Assembly: GCF_030269925.1 (NCBI RefSeq)
Contig: NC_085124.1
Span: forward strand, 10,106,001-10,170,000
DNA length: 64,000 nucleotides
Reading direction: 5' to 3'
Origin: Bombyx mori
Lineage: Eukaryota > Arthropoda > Insecta > Lepidoptera > Bombycidae
This document shows, piece by piece, positions 34,893-47,525 of the stretch. How positions within the stretch are numbered: the first letter of the stretch is position 1; each line of letters opens with the position of its first letter. A model generated the notes under the pieces. The model saw only the letters and a program-made list of their open reading frames with translations. It was not told the origin of the DNA and made no database searches. Made by a program: the position numbers and the translations under genes.

Positions 34893-35379
34893 CAATTGAA
34901 GACATGAGTGGATGAAGGGGATATGATACAATTTGTTAATTTTGAGAAAACGGTCAATCAGCTTTTAATAATAATAATAATCATAATAATTTAACTCTTT
35001 ATTTAACAACTTAATATGTACAGAGTAAACTAATAAAACAAAAGTCGGTGATATAAATCGGCTTTTGTTACTTTTGTTACTTCTTTTTGAGATATTATGC
35101 GTTTGTGGATGTTATTTTAATTATTTTAAACGTACTTATGCCCATACATATCTCCTTCATCCACTCCAGAGTATTGTTGTTTGGAATCATTTAAAATTAA
35201 AGAATACGTTAAGTGCCCATGGCACTTTCATTCAACACATGCAATTTCTAAAAATAGCCTTTATTCCCGCAGTTTTAAGGTCTAATATGGTTTAAAGGCA
35301 CATAGCACCTTCATTCAATATAAAAACTCAAACTTCTTAAAAATTGTACTTAACCCCTTCGTCCATTCATGTCTTCAAC
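34893..35379. mobile_element. MITE candidate with long imperfect inverted ends
   Basis: GAAGACATGAGTGGATGAAG at 34899-34918 is matched in inverted form by 35354-35373 with two differences, and weaker pairing extends inward to about 50 bp on each side. A third inverted match (CCTTCATCCACTCC) lies inside near 35155. The interior also has a TAA-trinucleotide run and a hairpin (ACAAAAGTCG/CGGCTTTTGT) at 35038-35070. TCTTTA just outside both ends could be a target duplication. The 76-codon ORF inside has no motif. Confidence 0.5.
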
Positions 35380-35798
35380 TATTCTTTATAATAATCTTCT
35401 TATAATAATCTTCTATCTTTTTATTTCGAAAATCGAATTACTTTTTTCGAATAAAAAAATTAACAACAAAATTCAAAAAGGTCGTATATCACCACATATT
35501 GTAAGAAACGTTTGCTTCTTTCATTCATGACACAAATATGTTTACGACTTCCCATCAACAAACCCTTTGTATTGAGATTTCGTAATTGAAAGAAAATTTA
35601 AAATAGAACGTTCTTTGTTCAAAAATAGACCGTTGGAAGTTTGGCATTGAACAAATTACTATACAACGCCATCGCTTCACATTTTGAACTTAAGATATTT
35701 AACGGGCACACAAAATAATACTAATGTTACGAATACATTACAATACATAATGTTGTCTTTTTAGAAACATATTCATATTTTCTTCGATATCTTCTTCT
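35380..35798. other. Unique AT-rich DNA
   Basis: Nothing recognised. Confidence 0.5.
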
Positions 35799-36029
35799 TC
35801 TATATATATAAAAATGAATTGTTGTTCGTTAGTCTCGCTAAAACTCGAGAACGGCTGGACCGATTTGGCTAATTTTGGTCTTGAATTATTCGTGGAGGAC
35901 CAGAACGGTTTAAAAAATAAGAAAATGATCGGAATATATTTAAAAAAAAAAGTTTAAGTTTATTTTATACAAAAGTTTAGGTCTTTTATTTATCGACTGA
36001 GGCACTACGTAGTCTGCCGGGTCAGCTAG
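35799..36029 (+). mobile_element. Helitron A, internally deleted copy
   Basis: Both termini are intact (TCTATATATATAAAAATG and GGGTCAGCTAG followed by T). About 60 bp normally found between AAAATGCTCGG and GTTTTAAG are missing. Confidence 0.85.
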
Positions 36030-36770
36030 TTTATTTAATAAAATACGACTTTATTCACACAGTTATATAGATGGTATTTGAGTATTAAGCAATCGAATCG
36101 ATTACAATAAGTTTATCTAAATAATACTTATGAATGATTCATGCGTTTTGTAATTGTTATAAATAATTTTTATCACGTATTCTCTCGGTGCTGACTCCGG
36201 ACCTTGACAAGGAATGTTGCATAAATAACTTCTTATAATGAAATAGCTTCAAGTGAATTAAAAATACTTACAATAAGCCTATGTTTGATGATTTTTATAA
36301 AATCTTTTTATTTAAATCAACTTCAAAATCTTCAAATGAAAAAAAGAACAGCAAGAACGAATGTGCCAACAATTCAGTTCTTTGCAAAATCTATTTTATA
36401 TAATATGTTATAGTATAAGATACTGACTCTGCTAAATTAATCTTATTTAGACATATTGCCTTTCAATCCAAGGAACTTACTAATTACAAAAGCGATAAAA
36501 TATATGAATTAAATCACTCTCAAAACTGCTTTTTAAAAAGATTCATACTAGGAAAATGGGTTAACGGCAAATCAATCAACTGCTCTGTAAATTATTACAA
36601 ACAATCTATGAAATTGAACACTAATTAATCATTCCAAAAAATATATCCGGAGTTGTTAACTTGAAATTACTTTCATTAACAAATTACAATTAAATCATTT
36701 AAAGTCTAAAATTCGTTAGGAAATGAGGATGCAGTCGTAAAACAGATCAGTAATATCCTGTCTGCGGTGA
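36030..36770. other. Unique AT-rich DNA
   Basis: Nothing recognised. Confidence 0.5.
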
Positions 36771-37036
36771 AGTATAAATAAATAAATAAATATTTACTAA
36801 CGATCACGCCACGTTAACTGGTCCTGTGATAAGTTCGTAAAGAACTTGTGTTACAGGTACCAGATAACGGAAATAAATGTAAGATTTTTATTATACACAT
36901 ACATATATTTAATATACATCCATAACCCTGGAAAAGACATTATATTTATCATACAAATATCTTCCCTTGGCGGGATTCGAACCCGCGACCCCCTTATGTA
37001 GTGACCATGTCACTTACCACTACACCAGACGGCCGT
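36771..37036 (-). mobile_element. tRNA-derived SINE (GGCCGT family)
   Basis: Reversed box B GGATTCGAACC at 36973-36983 and reversed box A CCACTACACCA at 37017-37027, with an AAAT-rich tail at the left end. The body matches 17261-17537. Confidence 0.85.
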
Positions 37037-37038
37037 TA

Positions 37039-37100
37039 AAATGTGAGTTAGCTTGCTCGTTTTTCGTATAAATGTGAGTTAGCTTGCTCGTTTTTTGGTT
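37039..37100. repeat. 31-bp tandem duplication at a SINE 5' end
   Basis: AATGTGAGTTAGCTTGCTCG occurs twice with a 31-bp period directly next to the 5' end of the minus-strand SINE. Confidence 0.85.
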
Positions 37101-38902
37101 TTCTTTTGTACCATCCACTCACACATAATTTTGTACCTAAACTAAATAAGTGTATGAACTTATATGAATGCTTTTGGGAATACCTATCGTTTCAGTTAAA
37201 ACACAAAGCTAAGCTATACCTTCTATGAGATAAGCCAAAAATACATTTGCGAGTGCAATTATTCAAAAAATTTGCATTTATTTATTTCTTCATTTAACGC
37301 CTAGTATTTGGCATCCAATTTTAAGTATCAAATATCTTTTACAAAAATCTAATATGAGCGAACCGCTTATTATTAAACGCGAGTCTGAGTTAAAATTGTA
37401 GTCGCCTAAATAATTTTTTAACATTTGAAAAGGGTCAATCTTGTAGTATCTTAGAAAAATTATTTAATTTATTAGAATGCATCCAGTTCACGCAGATATT
37501 TTTTTTCAAATGAAGAGTATTGTGAATTGTAAGTATCGGCTTTTGATATTAATAGAAATGTTACATATTACCGATTTTCAGTTGAATATGTCTTCATTTT
37601 GTTGTATGTACCTGAAACCACAAACAAATTTATGAGCATACAATGCATGTGTACACAAAATAATAAGACAGATCACATCGATATAAATTTGCATATGAGT
37701 ATTTACAAAAACTAATCTTTAATAATAAAACTGACAGATTTTTATTCAAACTAGTGTAACATCATTCTATTACTTGTTTAGCTTAAATTTAATTTGACTA
37801 TTCAAAATTGTAAAAGTGATACTCGTCAAATTTAACCGAAATTAACCGAATCGCAAGGTTTGATTTATATAACATAATTTATCTATTACATTCACGTGCG
37901 TGCTAAGATATAAAAAATCAAGAAACTCCATGCTCAGCAATAGAAGACTGATAGAGATCGAATTTCTGAACATGCCGGCATCCGAACGACGATTTGCAGA
38001 GTTTTATTGCGATTGATGTGCGTCGATAAGCCGACCCCACGTACGGCTGTCCAATTACTTACCCCGCGTGAGGACGGAAACTTATCTTAATTCGATCTAA
38101 AGAACAGCACTATCCAATGCTTTTCTATCGAGTTACATTATTTTTGCGATGCATGTTGTTGTGTCGTGTATTGATATTCACGATTTATCTATTCGATAAA
38201 GAAAAATCGATTATCTGATAAAAAGTCTGGCCTTGAGAAAGCGTCTAGCATTTAGAAATTGATCATCTGGAAGTAGTTGGATAACCGTTATCATTCAATT
38301 TACCATCGACTAATTTATTACTGCATGACAAACGCAGCGCGTATACAGTAATAAAGGGCTTCAAATATGGGACACGTACTTGAGTAAGCAAGAAACATAT
38401 ATGGTGTCTCCTAAGGTGAAAACAAACTGAAAAAGCACTTTTATAAAAAAAAATGGAAAACACTTCGTACCATGCCCACCACCAATTTTGGAACAAAAGT
38501 GCAAAATGCCTCATGATTTAGCACTTTTATAAAAATAGAAAGATTATCGTATCAATTCGACAAACAAAATTCCAAGTGTACTTAAATAGAAAGATGTATT
38601 GTTATGTTGACTTGATAAAAATGATTTATCATTCCCTTTCCCTTTCAATCTGTAAGTTTCCTTTGATAAATGCATGCTCGGGATAACTCTTATTTTATCG
38701 GCTATACGGTCTTTTGGTGTTTTTTCTCCATATTTTTTCGTATCAATATTGCGCATCATATTTTTGTATCTATCTCCTTCTATCTCATACCAAAGCCTTC
38801 ACTTCTCGATCCCTTGAACTGAGTTTATTTTTCTTCTAATATGTTGTGACGATATAGATCACAAAACAAAAGATAATTTACAAATGAATCTCGCTAGCGA
38901 CA
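37101..38902. other. 1.8 kb unique DNA
   Basis: No gene recognised. A GC-richer non-repetitive patch lies at 37920-38110. Small minus-strand ORFs at 38263-38759 show no known motif. Confidence 0.45.
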
Positions 38903-39298
38903 TTTTCAAAATAAGCTACCATTTATACAAGTGCTGAATAAGAACATTAGGACCGTCGGTCTACTGAGTAATTTCACCCGCTCAGTAGAAGCCCTTTGTC
39001 GCTTACCTTCTAACGGCCGTCTGGTGTAGTGGTATTTTTAAAATAAGCTACCATTTATACAAGTGCTGAATAAGAACATTAGGACCGTCGGTCTACTGAG
39101 TAATTTCACCCGCTCAGTAGAAGCCCTTTGTCGCTTACCTTCTAACGGCCGTCTGGTGTAGTGGTATTTTTAAAATAAGCTACCATTTATACAAGTGCTG
39201 AATAAGAACATTAGGACCGTCGGTCTACTGAGTAATTTCACCCGCTCAGTAGAAGCCCTTTGTCGCTTACCTTCTAACGGCCGTCTGGTGTAGTGGTA
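38903..39298 (+). repeat. 132-bp tandem triplication including a SINE promoter
   Basis: Three units (38903-39034, 39035-39166, 39167-39298) are nearly identical; unit 1 differs by one base and units 2 and 3 look the same. Each holds 109 bp of flank plus the first 23 bp of the tRNA-type SINE with box A. Each flank carries a 9-bp inverted repeat TCTACTGAG/CTCAGTAGA with a 12-nt loop. Only the last unit continues into a whole SINE. Confidence 0.95.
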
Positions 39299-39541
39299 AG
39301 TGACATGGTCACTACACAAGGGGTCGCGGGTTCGAATCCCGCCAAGGGAAGATATTTGTATGATAAAAATATAAATGTCTTTCCAGGGTTATGGGTGTAT
39401 ATTAAATATATGTATGTGTATAATAAAAATATTATATTTATTTCCGTTATCTGGTACTTGTAACAAAAGTTCTTTACGAATTAAGCACGGGGCCAGTTAA
39501 CGTGGCGTGATTGTTAGTAAATAAAAAAAAAAAAAAAAAAA
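39276..39541 (+). mobile_element. tRNA-derived SINE (GGCCGT family)
   Basis: Box A 39286-39296, box B 39329-39339, the family body, GTGGCGTGATTGTTAGTAAA and a poly(A) of about 20. The long pure A tail suggests a recent insertion. Confidence 0.9.
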
Positions 39542-41145
39542 AATGAGCAAACAAAATTTGGAGATTAGCATAAGAGAAAAATGTAAGTAATAAGCTCTAG
39601 AGTAATGATCTAGTTTGAAACACAATATTTGAAAGTAAAATTTCAAGTATGGTCACCTCTAAATCTGTTACTATTTTAGGAATATTCAATTTCTTTATTT
39701 GCATTTGCATGTGAATAATCGAACTCACCACCTTAACCCACCTTATCCCTAAACTGAATTAGAATTACATTCTAAGCGCTTTAACACATGAGGCAAATTA
39801 CTTTTGTAATTATTATTTAAATTAGTCTTCTTCACCCAAAAAAAGAACACGTGACAAAGAGGATCTCGACTACAAATCCGGTAGCCCATCGAGTTTTTAA
39901 TCAGGAAACTCAAATTAGGTTTGTCGATGTTTACAGATTCTAGTTACATTCTTACATTTAAGAGCTAGATACGCTTTACCATGTACAGACATTAAAAATA
40001 AGTCTTAGATAAATTAATTATCTATATGTTAATTGAAAGTTATTATTACTTTAAAGTAAGTCAAGTCTTCTTCTTAATAAGTTTTAATGACATATTTGAA
40101 AGGCACAATATATTATTTACCGGGTTTTAGCGTGGTATTTTGTTTTCATGAATTTCCAATATTTCAGCACTAGTCACAGCCGATAAATGTACTGAAAGTA
40201 TTGAGGACTCGTTAACTTAAAAATTTTGGTAAAAACCCGTTTACTAATAGTTTAAATAAGATTTTAAATGTGAATAAGTTTACCGCTAAATACGGTATTA
40301 TTTTTATCTATTTATGAATTTAATGGAATGTTTCATCATTGTTTTCATAAATTTCAAAACGTCTGATTAATTTGATAATATCCAGTAATATAACTAATAC
40401 TACTAATACTAATTAATTATTAAACATTACACTAATTTTATTATTTTGGACTCCTAGGTTACTAGGATAAATAGTACTTTAATATAACCAATTAGGCACA
40501 TACAATCTACAGGTTGACGTTAAATAGTTATATTCTTTATCGACCTGAAAAATTCTCACCGTTGAAGCTTTTAACTTGAGCTTGCTTTTAAATATTTTAA
40601 ACTATAATATAGTATAGTTACTATATAGGTAAAGTATATAATATAATATAGTATAGTGTATGATAAAAGTAAAAAAAGATATAATATGTAGTATAACAGC
40701 GTTTGAGGCTTTAATTATACTCCAGGCTTAGACGATGCAATGCATTAGCAATGTTTGCCACTTACGATCAGTTGGACCATGAAGTCAGAATTGAAAGTAA
40801 GCCATTATGAAACCTTTTATTTAGATATGTGATTTAGTCAGTGTTAGACGCAGCTTAGAGGTAAAAGACAAAAAATATTTAAAGTTATATTGTACATTTA
40901 TATTTAAAAATTTCATTCTGAATACAGAATCTTTCACTCATGTACTTGGTCGGTTTTATATAATATTTCAGTGAAAGAAACTTTATGAACATTTTGATAG
41001 TTTGATTTTCTTTGGTCACCGTCCGTTGTCTTCTAGCTCCAACATTTAGAAACGATACAAAGCCGGCATATCCTACTATGAAGTCACAACACTACAAATA
41101 TTTCTTCAGTCTTCTTAGAAGATATCTGTTATAAAATATTATCAT
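39542..41145. other. Unique AT-rich DNA
   Basis: No gene. 40600-40665 is a TATA-rich low-complexity, partly palindromic tract. Confidence 0.5.
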
Positions 41146-41201
41146 AAAAATGTTCAAAAGTACCCTTCAAAAGTTTAAAGTACCGACATCTTGTAAACGT
41201 C

Positions 41202-41312
41202 ATGGCACCGAGCTCCAGTACTATCGTGGATTTCAATTTTCCGGCTGATTTATTTGAGGATGAGTTAGATAAGCTTCGGGCGAGACCGAGAGACGTATAC
41301 GGCGCCCTATAG
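41202..41312 (+). CDS. Small coding-like ORF, unidentified
   Basis: ATG 41202 to TAG 41310-41312 encodes 36 residues beginning MAPSSSTIVDFNFPADLF and continuing EDELDKLRARPRD. The same frame is open upstream to about 41148. The peptide is rich in Asp/Glu/Arg/Leu and its codons are GC-richer than the flanks, which is more protein-like than other ORFs here. ATGG has an acceptable start context (GTCATGG). No family is recognised and no neighbouring gene supports it. It could be an exon, a transposon scrap or chance. Confidence 0.25.
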   Translation: MAPSSSTIVDFNFPADLFEDELDKLRARPRDVYGAL

Positions 41313-41527
41313 TTGTGTGGGGCGTGACTAAATGTTTGTCTATTTCTGAAACTTAGAGGTCAAATGTCCAAAAACTTTCTACTAATATGATGAGAATCAT
41401 GAAAAGAAACATTTTCTAATTAAAATTTCAAGTTTCGCCGTCGCATTTTCGTTGGTGCTTGAGTATTTTCAAGTTTACCCTCATTTAAGAAGAAAAAAAT
41501 TCTATTACTAATGAAGAGTCTTCTTCA

Positions 41528-41798
41528 TCTATATATATAAAAATGAATTGCTGTTCGTTAGTCTCGCTAAAACTCGAGAACGGCTGGGCCGATTTGGCTA
41601 ATTTTGGTCTTGAATTATTTGTGGAAATCCAGAGAAGGTTTAAAAGTTAGATAAATATGAAAATGCTCGGAATTAAATAAAAATAACAATTTTGTTTTTC
41701 CTTCGGACGGATTCCTTTTGTTTGTTTTAAGTTTATTTTATACAAATAGGTCTTTTATTTATTGATTGAGGCACTACGAAGTCTGCCGGGTCAGCTAG
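41528..41798 (+). mobile_element. Helitron A copy
   Basis: TC after A at the start and GGGTCAGCTAG followed by T at the end. It has lost about 20 bp around the GATGTGTCCCCCG block. Confidence 0.85.
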
Positions 41799-44700
41799 TT
41801 AGTAATAGATTTTTTTCTTCTGTTTTCTCATGTCTATGCATATTTATACTTAGGGGCATATTTAAAAGCCTCCTTATATGAGAGGCGGGCGCTTAAAGCT
41901 CGCTCTAATGAAACATAACGAAATACGGAAAATAGGCTGGGGAAGAAATTCGATACATTCCGAATTGTATTGCATAATTATCTGAGACTCGATCCCCTTA
42001 AGAATCGAAATAGGGTGTTCCGATATTTCGAATATTTAATCAAAAGAAGTCAGATTAATCAAGTGAGCCTCCGTATTCGGAACAAATAACAGGACAGGTA
42101 CCAGAATTCAATTTTCCATTCGAATAATTTCGGATACGTTTATTACAAAGTCCCTTGAATGTTCCGACAATTTTGTTATTACGGATTATTAGGTATCGAC
42201 TTAATCGAGAATTGCTTTTCGTATCAAGTTATTTTGAATTTCTGATATAACTGATACTACAAAATCGAATATGATTTCAAATGAAAACATGAGTATCGTA
42301 ATTTTATAACTAGCAAAATAAAGTTTTATATAAAGATATAATTTAGTTTAAAAACTACATCAATGCGTTTTTACAGGAAGCCAAACTAAAAAATCACCAC
42401 GAGAGAATATTAAAATAAACTTTAATAAATTTAATACACCATCGAACCCTGAAACTTGTGCAAAATTTGTATTACTTGCACTTGAGGATGTTGAAAATTA
42501 AGCTGAAAGACTCCGTTAGATGGATATTCAAGATAATAAAAACGTAGTGACGAAGCCAATAGATGCAGACTTCTACTCAGTGCATTTTGCCTAAGTTAAG
42601 GGAGCAAGCCCAGCCCACATAAGGGCAGGACGAATAAATTCGTTAAGGCGACCCGCTTTCACGCGACAAAATAAAAATAGACGGCAGGTAATAGCTTTTG
42701 TCCTATTCATAGTAATTTGCTTTCACCGGTTTTGATTGCTTGTCGATGCCCATTCAAAATTTTGCGGTTCGCTTTTTAATGTTTAGCAATTGAACAATGA
42801 CTGCTGTAATTACTATGTACGTCGGATCGATGATAATATTGTTTTTTCCTAATTTCCGAGAAAGTATTTTCTGTGGGTTAACTTTCTAAATTATCAAATT
42901 TCAATTTTACGACTTTCAATATCTGCATAGTATAGCATCATCTTACTAGGTAAGTTGTACAACAAAAACAATTTTTATTCTTTGTTACTCTAACTAGAGT
43001 AATAAATAACTATTTCGTTTGATTTATGAAATTTATTTTAATTTATCTTCCTGACGATCTTTGCAGCATTCAACTCGGCTCAGGATCGGCTGTCATTGCA
43101 AGAAAAGACGCAGAAAGGAGAGATTTTATATTGTTTGGATAATTTAAAAAATATGACAAGTATTATTTTGTTACAAAATCGTTGATTGTTATTTTGATCA
43201 GAAAATACAACTTGCATTTGGAAATTACTTGCATGGGAGAGTACAGCACGACAATTGACAAAGCCAAATCGACATTGAATGATCAAATTGAAAATGTTAC
43301 CCAGCAAGTACTATAGTTACGCTAATTTAGGATTCAGTATATTTAATTTAAGCTTAAATACTTTAATATCTAACGAAGGCTTTTGGCTCACCAACAAAAG
43401 GAAACTAGTCTGATCTATTGTTTACCAAACTGCGTCAACCAACTGACCATAGCGTCTTTTTATTTTACCGTTTTTTTTTTGTGGATTCATTTATAAATTT
43501 AAAATGATTTTCTATTGTACGCGTGTAGTAACATCGTAAGGTCATGTTTCATAACAACCAATAATACGCTCCATTGAAAATATACTACGAATAAAATACA
43601 ATATCGATTCATGCAACAAGCACATTCGTGATAAACGTACCGTGAAAATGTTAATGTAATGCATAATTTGTTATAATTATGTCACGTTCATTTCGTAATT
43701 TGACAAGCGGTTTGCTCTTGTGCCATATTAATAACTGTAATGTCCGCAATTTGATGTTTTTTTAATTTTATTGTAACGAATATTCATCATCGAATTAGAC
43801 CATAGATGCTTTAATGCGCTAATATATTTTATTATTATTTATACGTATTCCAAACCTTAGTCAGAATTTTTTGTCAGAAAAGTTTAATGATTATGATACT
43901 GTATTTCTTAGCAACATTAGAATGGAGTGTAATTGAAGAGAATATAAGACTTACATTTGATGAAGCTAAAGGCTGAGAAAGATGAAAATGATAATTATAA
44001 ACAGATATGTCATTTGAAATAGCACCTTCTGGTAGTTTTTATTTTGCTGAAATGGAAAAAAGCAACTAACAAGTCACTGTCACAGGTCATATTTGGGTCC
44101 CAGAGTTACTCAACGTGAGTAAGTTTCTTTCAAACGAGAACACATATCCTTTTCACGGTAGAACGTACTGTCGCAAAGGCTCTCTAGAAGTTTAGTAGTG
44201 TTTCAGGTCTTCTCAATGTCTATTTGACACAGGGGAGATTTTTAGGTATAATGGTTTCAGATTACTAGCCAACCAAAAGAAATATGTTGCGGAAATGTTT
44301 CTTTTTAACATTTCAAATGTTTAATGCGTTAAACTGCAAAATGCCACACAAAACCACGAAAGAAATAATAAATTGCTCATAAACAAAAACAATATCATTA
44401 CCAAACGTCTGAGTTTCAGGTGAATTGTAATTTATTCAAACAACCGAGCTGAAATAATGTGTTCCGCCAATATCAATCAATTTAACGGAAATTGGTTTAA
44501 CCCTCGAAAACATGTTTTTCATAAAGTCTCCGCCCCAGCATAATATATGTATATTGTATTATTAAGCTGCAAGTACAATGGGTGCTACAATAAATTTTGA
44601 TACATTATCTTCGGTGTTCTCGGCATTCGTGAATAATGTTTTCCAGTTAGGAAGAATATAAGGAACGAGTTATAACATTTGCATTTAGATCGCTTTGACC

Positions 44701-45703
44701 CTGCCACGGTTGAGGCAAGCCTTTTGTTGTCCAAAATTTGAAGGTTACTAGACCGTATATTGAGAAAGATTATTAATCACAGACCTACAAATACTGATAG
44801 TAAGGGTTTATCTAATAATACATGTCGGTTTAACAAAGTATGTATTTTGTAATTTTTTGTATAGCCGTGAAATTAAGGAACAGTTGATTCTTCAAAATTC
44901 AATGTTGCCACTGATTTAAATGAAAAGAACCCAAATTAATGGATGACCAATTTAACAAAAAATATGTAAAATATTTGTTCACTTAGGTACCGAACAAAGA
45001 GTTTTTGTTGTGAGTGAGCTCGTAGAATTTAGAACGCCGCCTATTTATGCTGTTAAGCAAAATAGGCTCCAATCTAAAAGGCAGTATGGACTTTTATTTA
45101 ATGCAACTAAGAATTCGACATAATGAATTCAGTGTGATGCGTTCTATGGGCCCTGTTACCGTCTGCTATCGTAAACACCTGTTGGGCCGAGACCTTGTGC
45201 ATATCTAATCTACCTAAGGTACCAAAAATATTTTTTAAGTCATTCTTGTTCTTTGAAAATTGTTGATTTTATGTCTGAGAAAATCCATCACATCAACAAC
45301 TGAAACACATCGATCTACTGCTATAAAAAATTAAATAACAAAAAATTAATGGTGACTTAGCATCACATAATATTGTTTAATTTTTTGCCCTCTGCTACAA
45401 TTCCAACATCGACCACTAAATTGAGTTATTTTACGAGAGAACTGGACACTTTTTTAATAATACAGTAAAGAGTTTTTTAGTCATTCTGAAAGGCCGTCTT
45501 CGAACGACAAATAATGACAAAAAAGTCCAAATTATCTTAATAGCAGGACTGAGGCGGCGACCACCCGCAGTCTACACGCCACACAACAATTAAGACGTTA
45601 AAATTTGATCTCAGAAATGTTTGTTGGAATAATAATGTTGCTCATGCGTTGATACTGCTGGTGTTAGCCAAGAATTTCAATGACTTCATTTTCAAATTAA
45701 AAA
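41799..45703. other. 3.9 kb of unique DNA, no gene seen
   Basis: The longest repeat-poor stretch. A GC-richer patch at 41875-42120 has no ORF of note. The 75-codon minus ORF at 43080-43307 has no motif. A doubtful Bm1 trace may lie near 45010-45190. Confidence 0.45.
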
Positions 45704-46124
45704 TCGGTTGTCTGTAAAGTCGGTTTACTGACGATAGTTGAACGTGACAACGTCATAAGAAAATACTAACGGAACGGTTTCATTTTTCAAAAGAAAATTT
45801 TAATTTCATTTGTTTGATAGATATTTTGTTTGGACAATTGACATCACATTCACTTTTCACTGAACTTCATACTTGACGAAAACATGTAAATGTATTATTG
45901 TATAGCAACTGTCCACGCGGATTCATCGCTCACTCAAGTAGGAGAGAGACAGATGTCGAACGCAGGAACGCTGCCGATTGTGCCTCTTTGTCGCTCGTTG
46001 CGCGCTCTCGCTTGCACTTCAAGCCTTAAATGGAACGCCTCAGAGCGAGGTAACGCCGCATGAATCATGTTTTTTCGAGCGTGCAGTCGGCTCCGTCGAA
46101 TTATAAGACGTTGTCACGTCAAAA
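45704..46124 (+). mobile_element. Dispersed inverted-repeat element, copy 2
   Basis: Same element as 12831-13194 and same orientation, with the extra segment (GATAGATATTTTGTTTGGAC region) missing from copy 1. The right end TTATAAGACGTTGTCACGTC is identical to copy 1 and inverted relative to the GTGACAACGTC near the left end. Confidence 0.7.
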
Positions 46125-47004
46125 ACACGTTACAAAAATTAGTTTAAGAACCACTGACAGATTACAACGACGTCACGATATTTTTTTGTGTGCTTTCTCT
46201 ATCTATTAAATTAACTTCTAAAAAAATTATCTGATCTTATAATACATTAGAATAAAGTGCATCTTGTAATATGTACTTATATACCTAATTTTGACTTTGA
46301 TTTTCACACTATTACAGAGAACCATAAACGCAGAACTGCAAAATCACAAATTAATTATAAGATAAAATAAAGTAAACGGAATTAAACGAATAAGATATTA
46401 ATTTGCAAACTTTTATAAATACGGCATTACAGAAGTCTATTCTTTGGATACCCATAATAGCTGTATAAAATCGCTCATAAAATGCATTAGAAAGCTCAAA
46501 ATAGATTAAGGAATAATAAAACCAATAAAAGGCAGTTCTAATGACCGCTTGAAAAGTCCAAAATCTCCAACGAATCTAACATTAAGTTGTCAATAACAAC
46601 ATTTCTTGTGTCATCAATACTCATTCAACATTAAAATGAAAATTCACCACAAAAATGTCGACATCTGTCACCAGGCTTCATAATTTGTTATTTATTCGTC
46701 GAGGGGTATATCAAAATTCTGCGTGTGTCTTCGCAAGGGTAAGAAAGATACAGGAAGGCCTCCCGTTATGGTAAACACGATCGCATCCAGCACGCCACCC
46801 AAGGAGATATTGTATGGCGCTATTACAGTTTTTGTTCGTATGTATATTAAATTGAGAATGTTTAGTAATGAGAGGTAATTATTTGAGTGTTGCGGTAATA
46901 TCGTTAATATAGAGTGTATGGTCACGAATGCGTTTAGATTCCACAACAAAAGCAAGTCGAATGAGTGCTCGTCCCTTAGGAAGTGGATTCACAGTGCAAT
47001 TAAA
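46125..47004. other. Unique DNA
   Basis: No gene recognised. At 46692-46955 long runs are open on both strands; neither translation matches a family I know. Confidence 0.4.
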
Positions 47005-47278
47005 TTACTGGTGGTAGGACCTCTTGAGTTTACTGGTGGTAGGACCTCTTGAGTCCGCGCGGGTAGGTACCACCGCCCTGCCTATTTCTACCGTGAAGCA
47101 GTAATACGTTTCGGTCTGAAGGGTAGGGCGGCCGTTGTAACTATACTGAGATCTTAGAACTTATATCTCAAGGTGGGTGGCGCATTTACGTTGTAGATGT
47201 GTATGGGCTCCAGGAACCACTTAACACCAGGTGGGCTGTGCCTCGTCCATACATCTAAGCAATAAAAAAATATAAAAA
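47005..47278 (+). mobile_element. Bm1 SINE with duplicated 5' end
   Basis: TTACTGGTGGTAGGACCTCT occurs twice with a 25-bp period at 47005 and 47030, then the normal body follows to CTAAGCAATAAAAAAA. No tRNA head. Confidence 0.9.
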
Positions 47279-47525
47279 AATTCTATTTAGTTTCTATTGA
47301 CATAACGGAAGACTTTATACACTGTGATTTACAAAACCACAAAGACAAAGATTTTGGGCAGCAGCTGCTTGAGCCATAATGGCAAGAAGTGTGACGCTTC
47401 CAGCACTGGTGATATACCCAAGTTTTTATCCAGTCAATTTCTGCCATCGTGCATTCGGAATTTAAGGATGTGACAGCCGCTTCACTATAGAATTGTGTTT
47501 TCGACCTCAAGTTTTTATTTTTGTC

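Noticed and set aside
38903..39298. CRISPR-like array
   Set aside because: Three contiguous 132-bp units with no unique spacers, in an insect genome; it is a plain tandem duplication.
45010..45200. Very diverged Bm1 (GTGAGCTCGTAG, CGCCTATTTATGCTG)
   Set aside because: Only short matches in doubtful order; not enough to annotate.
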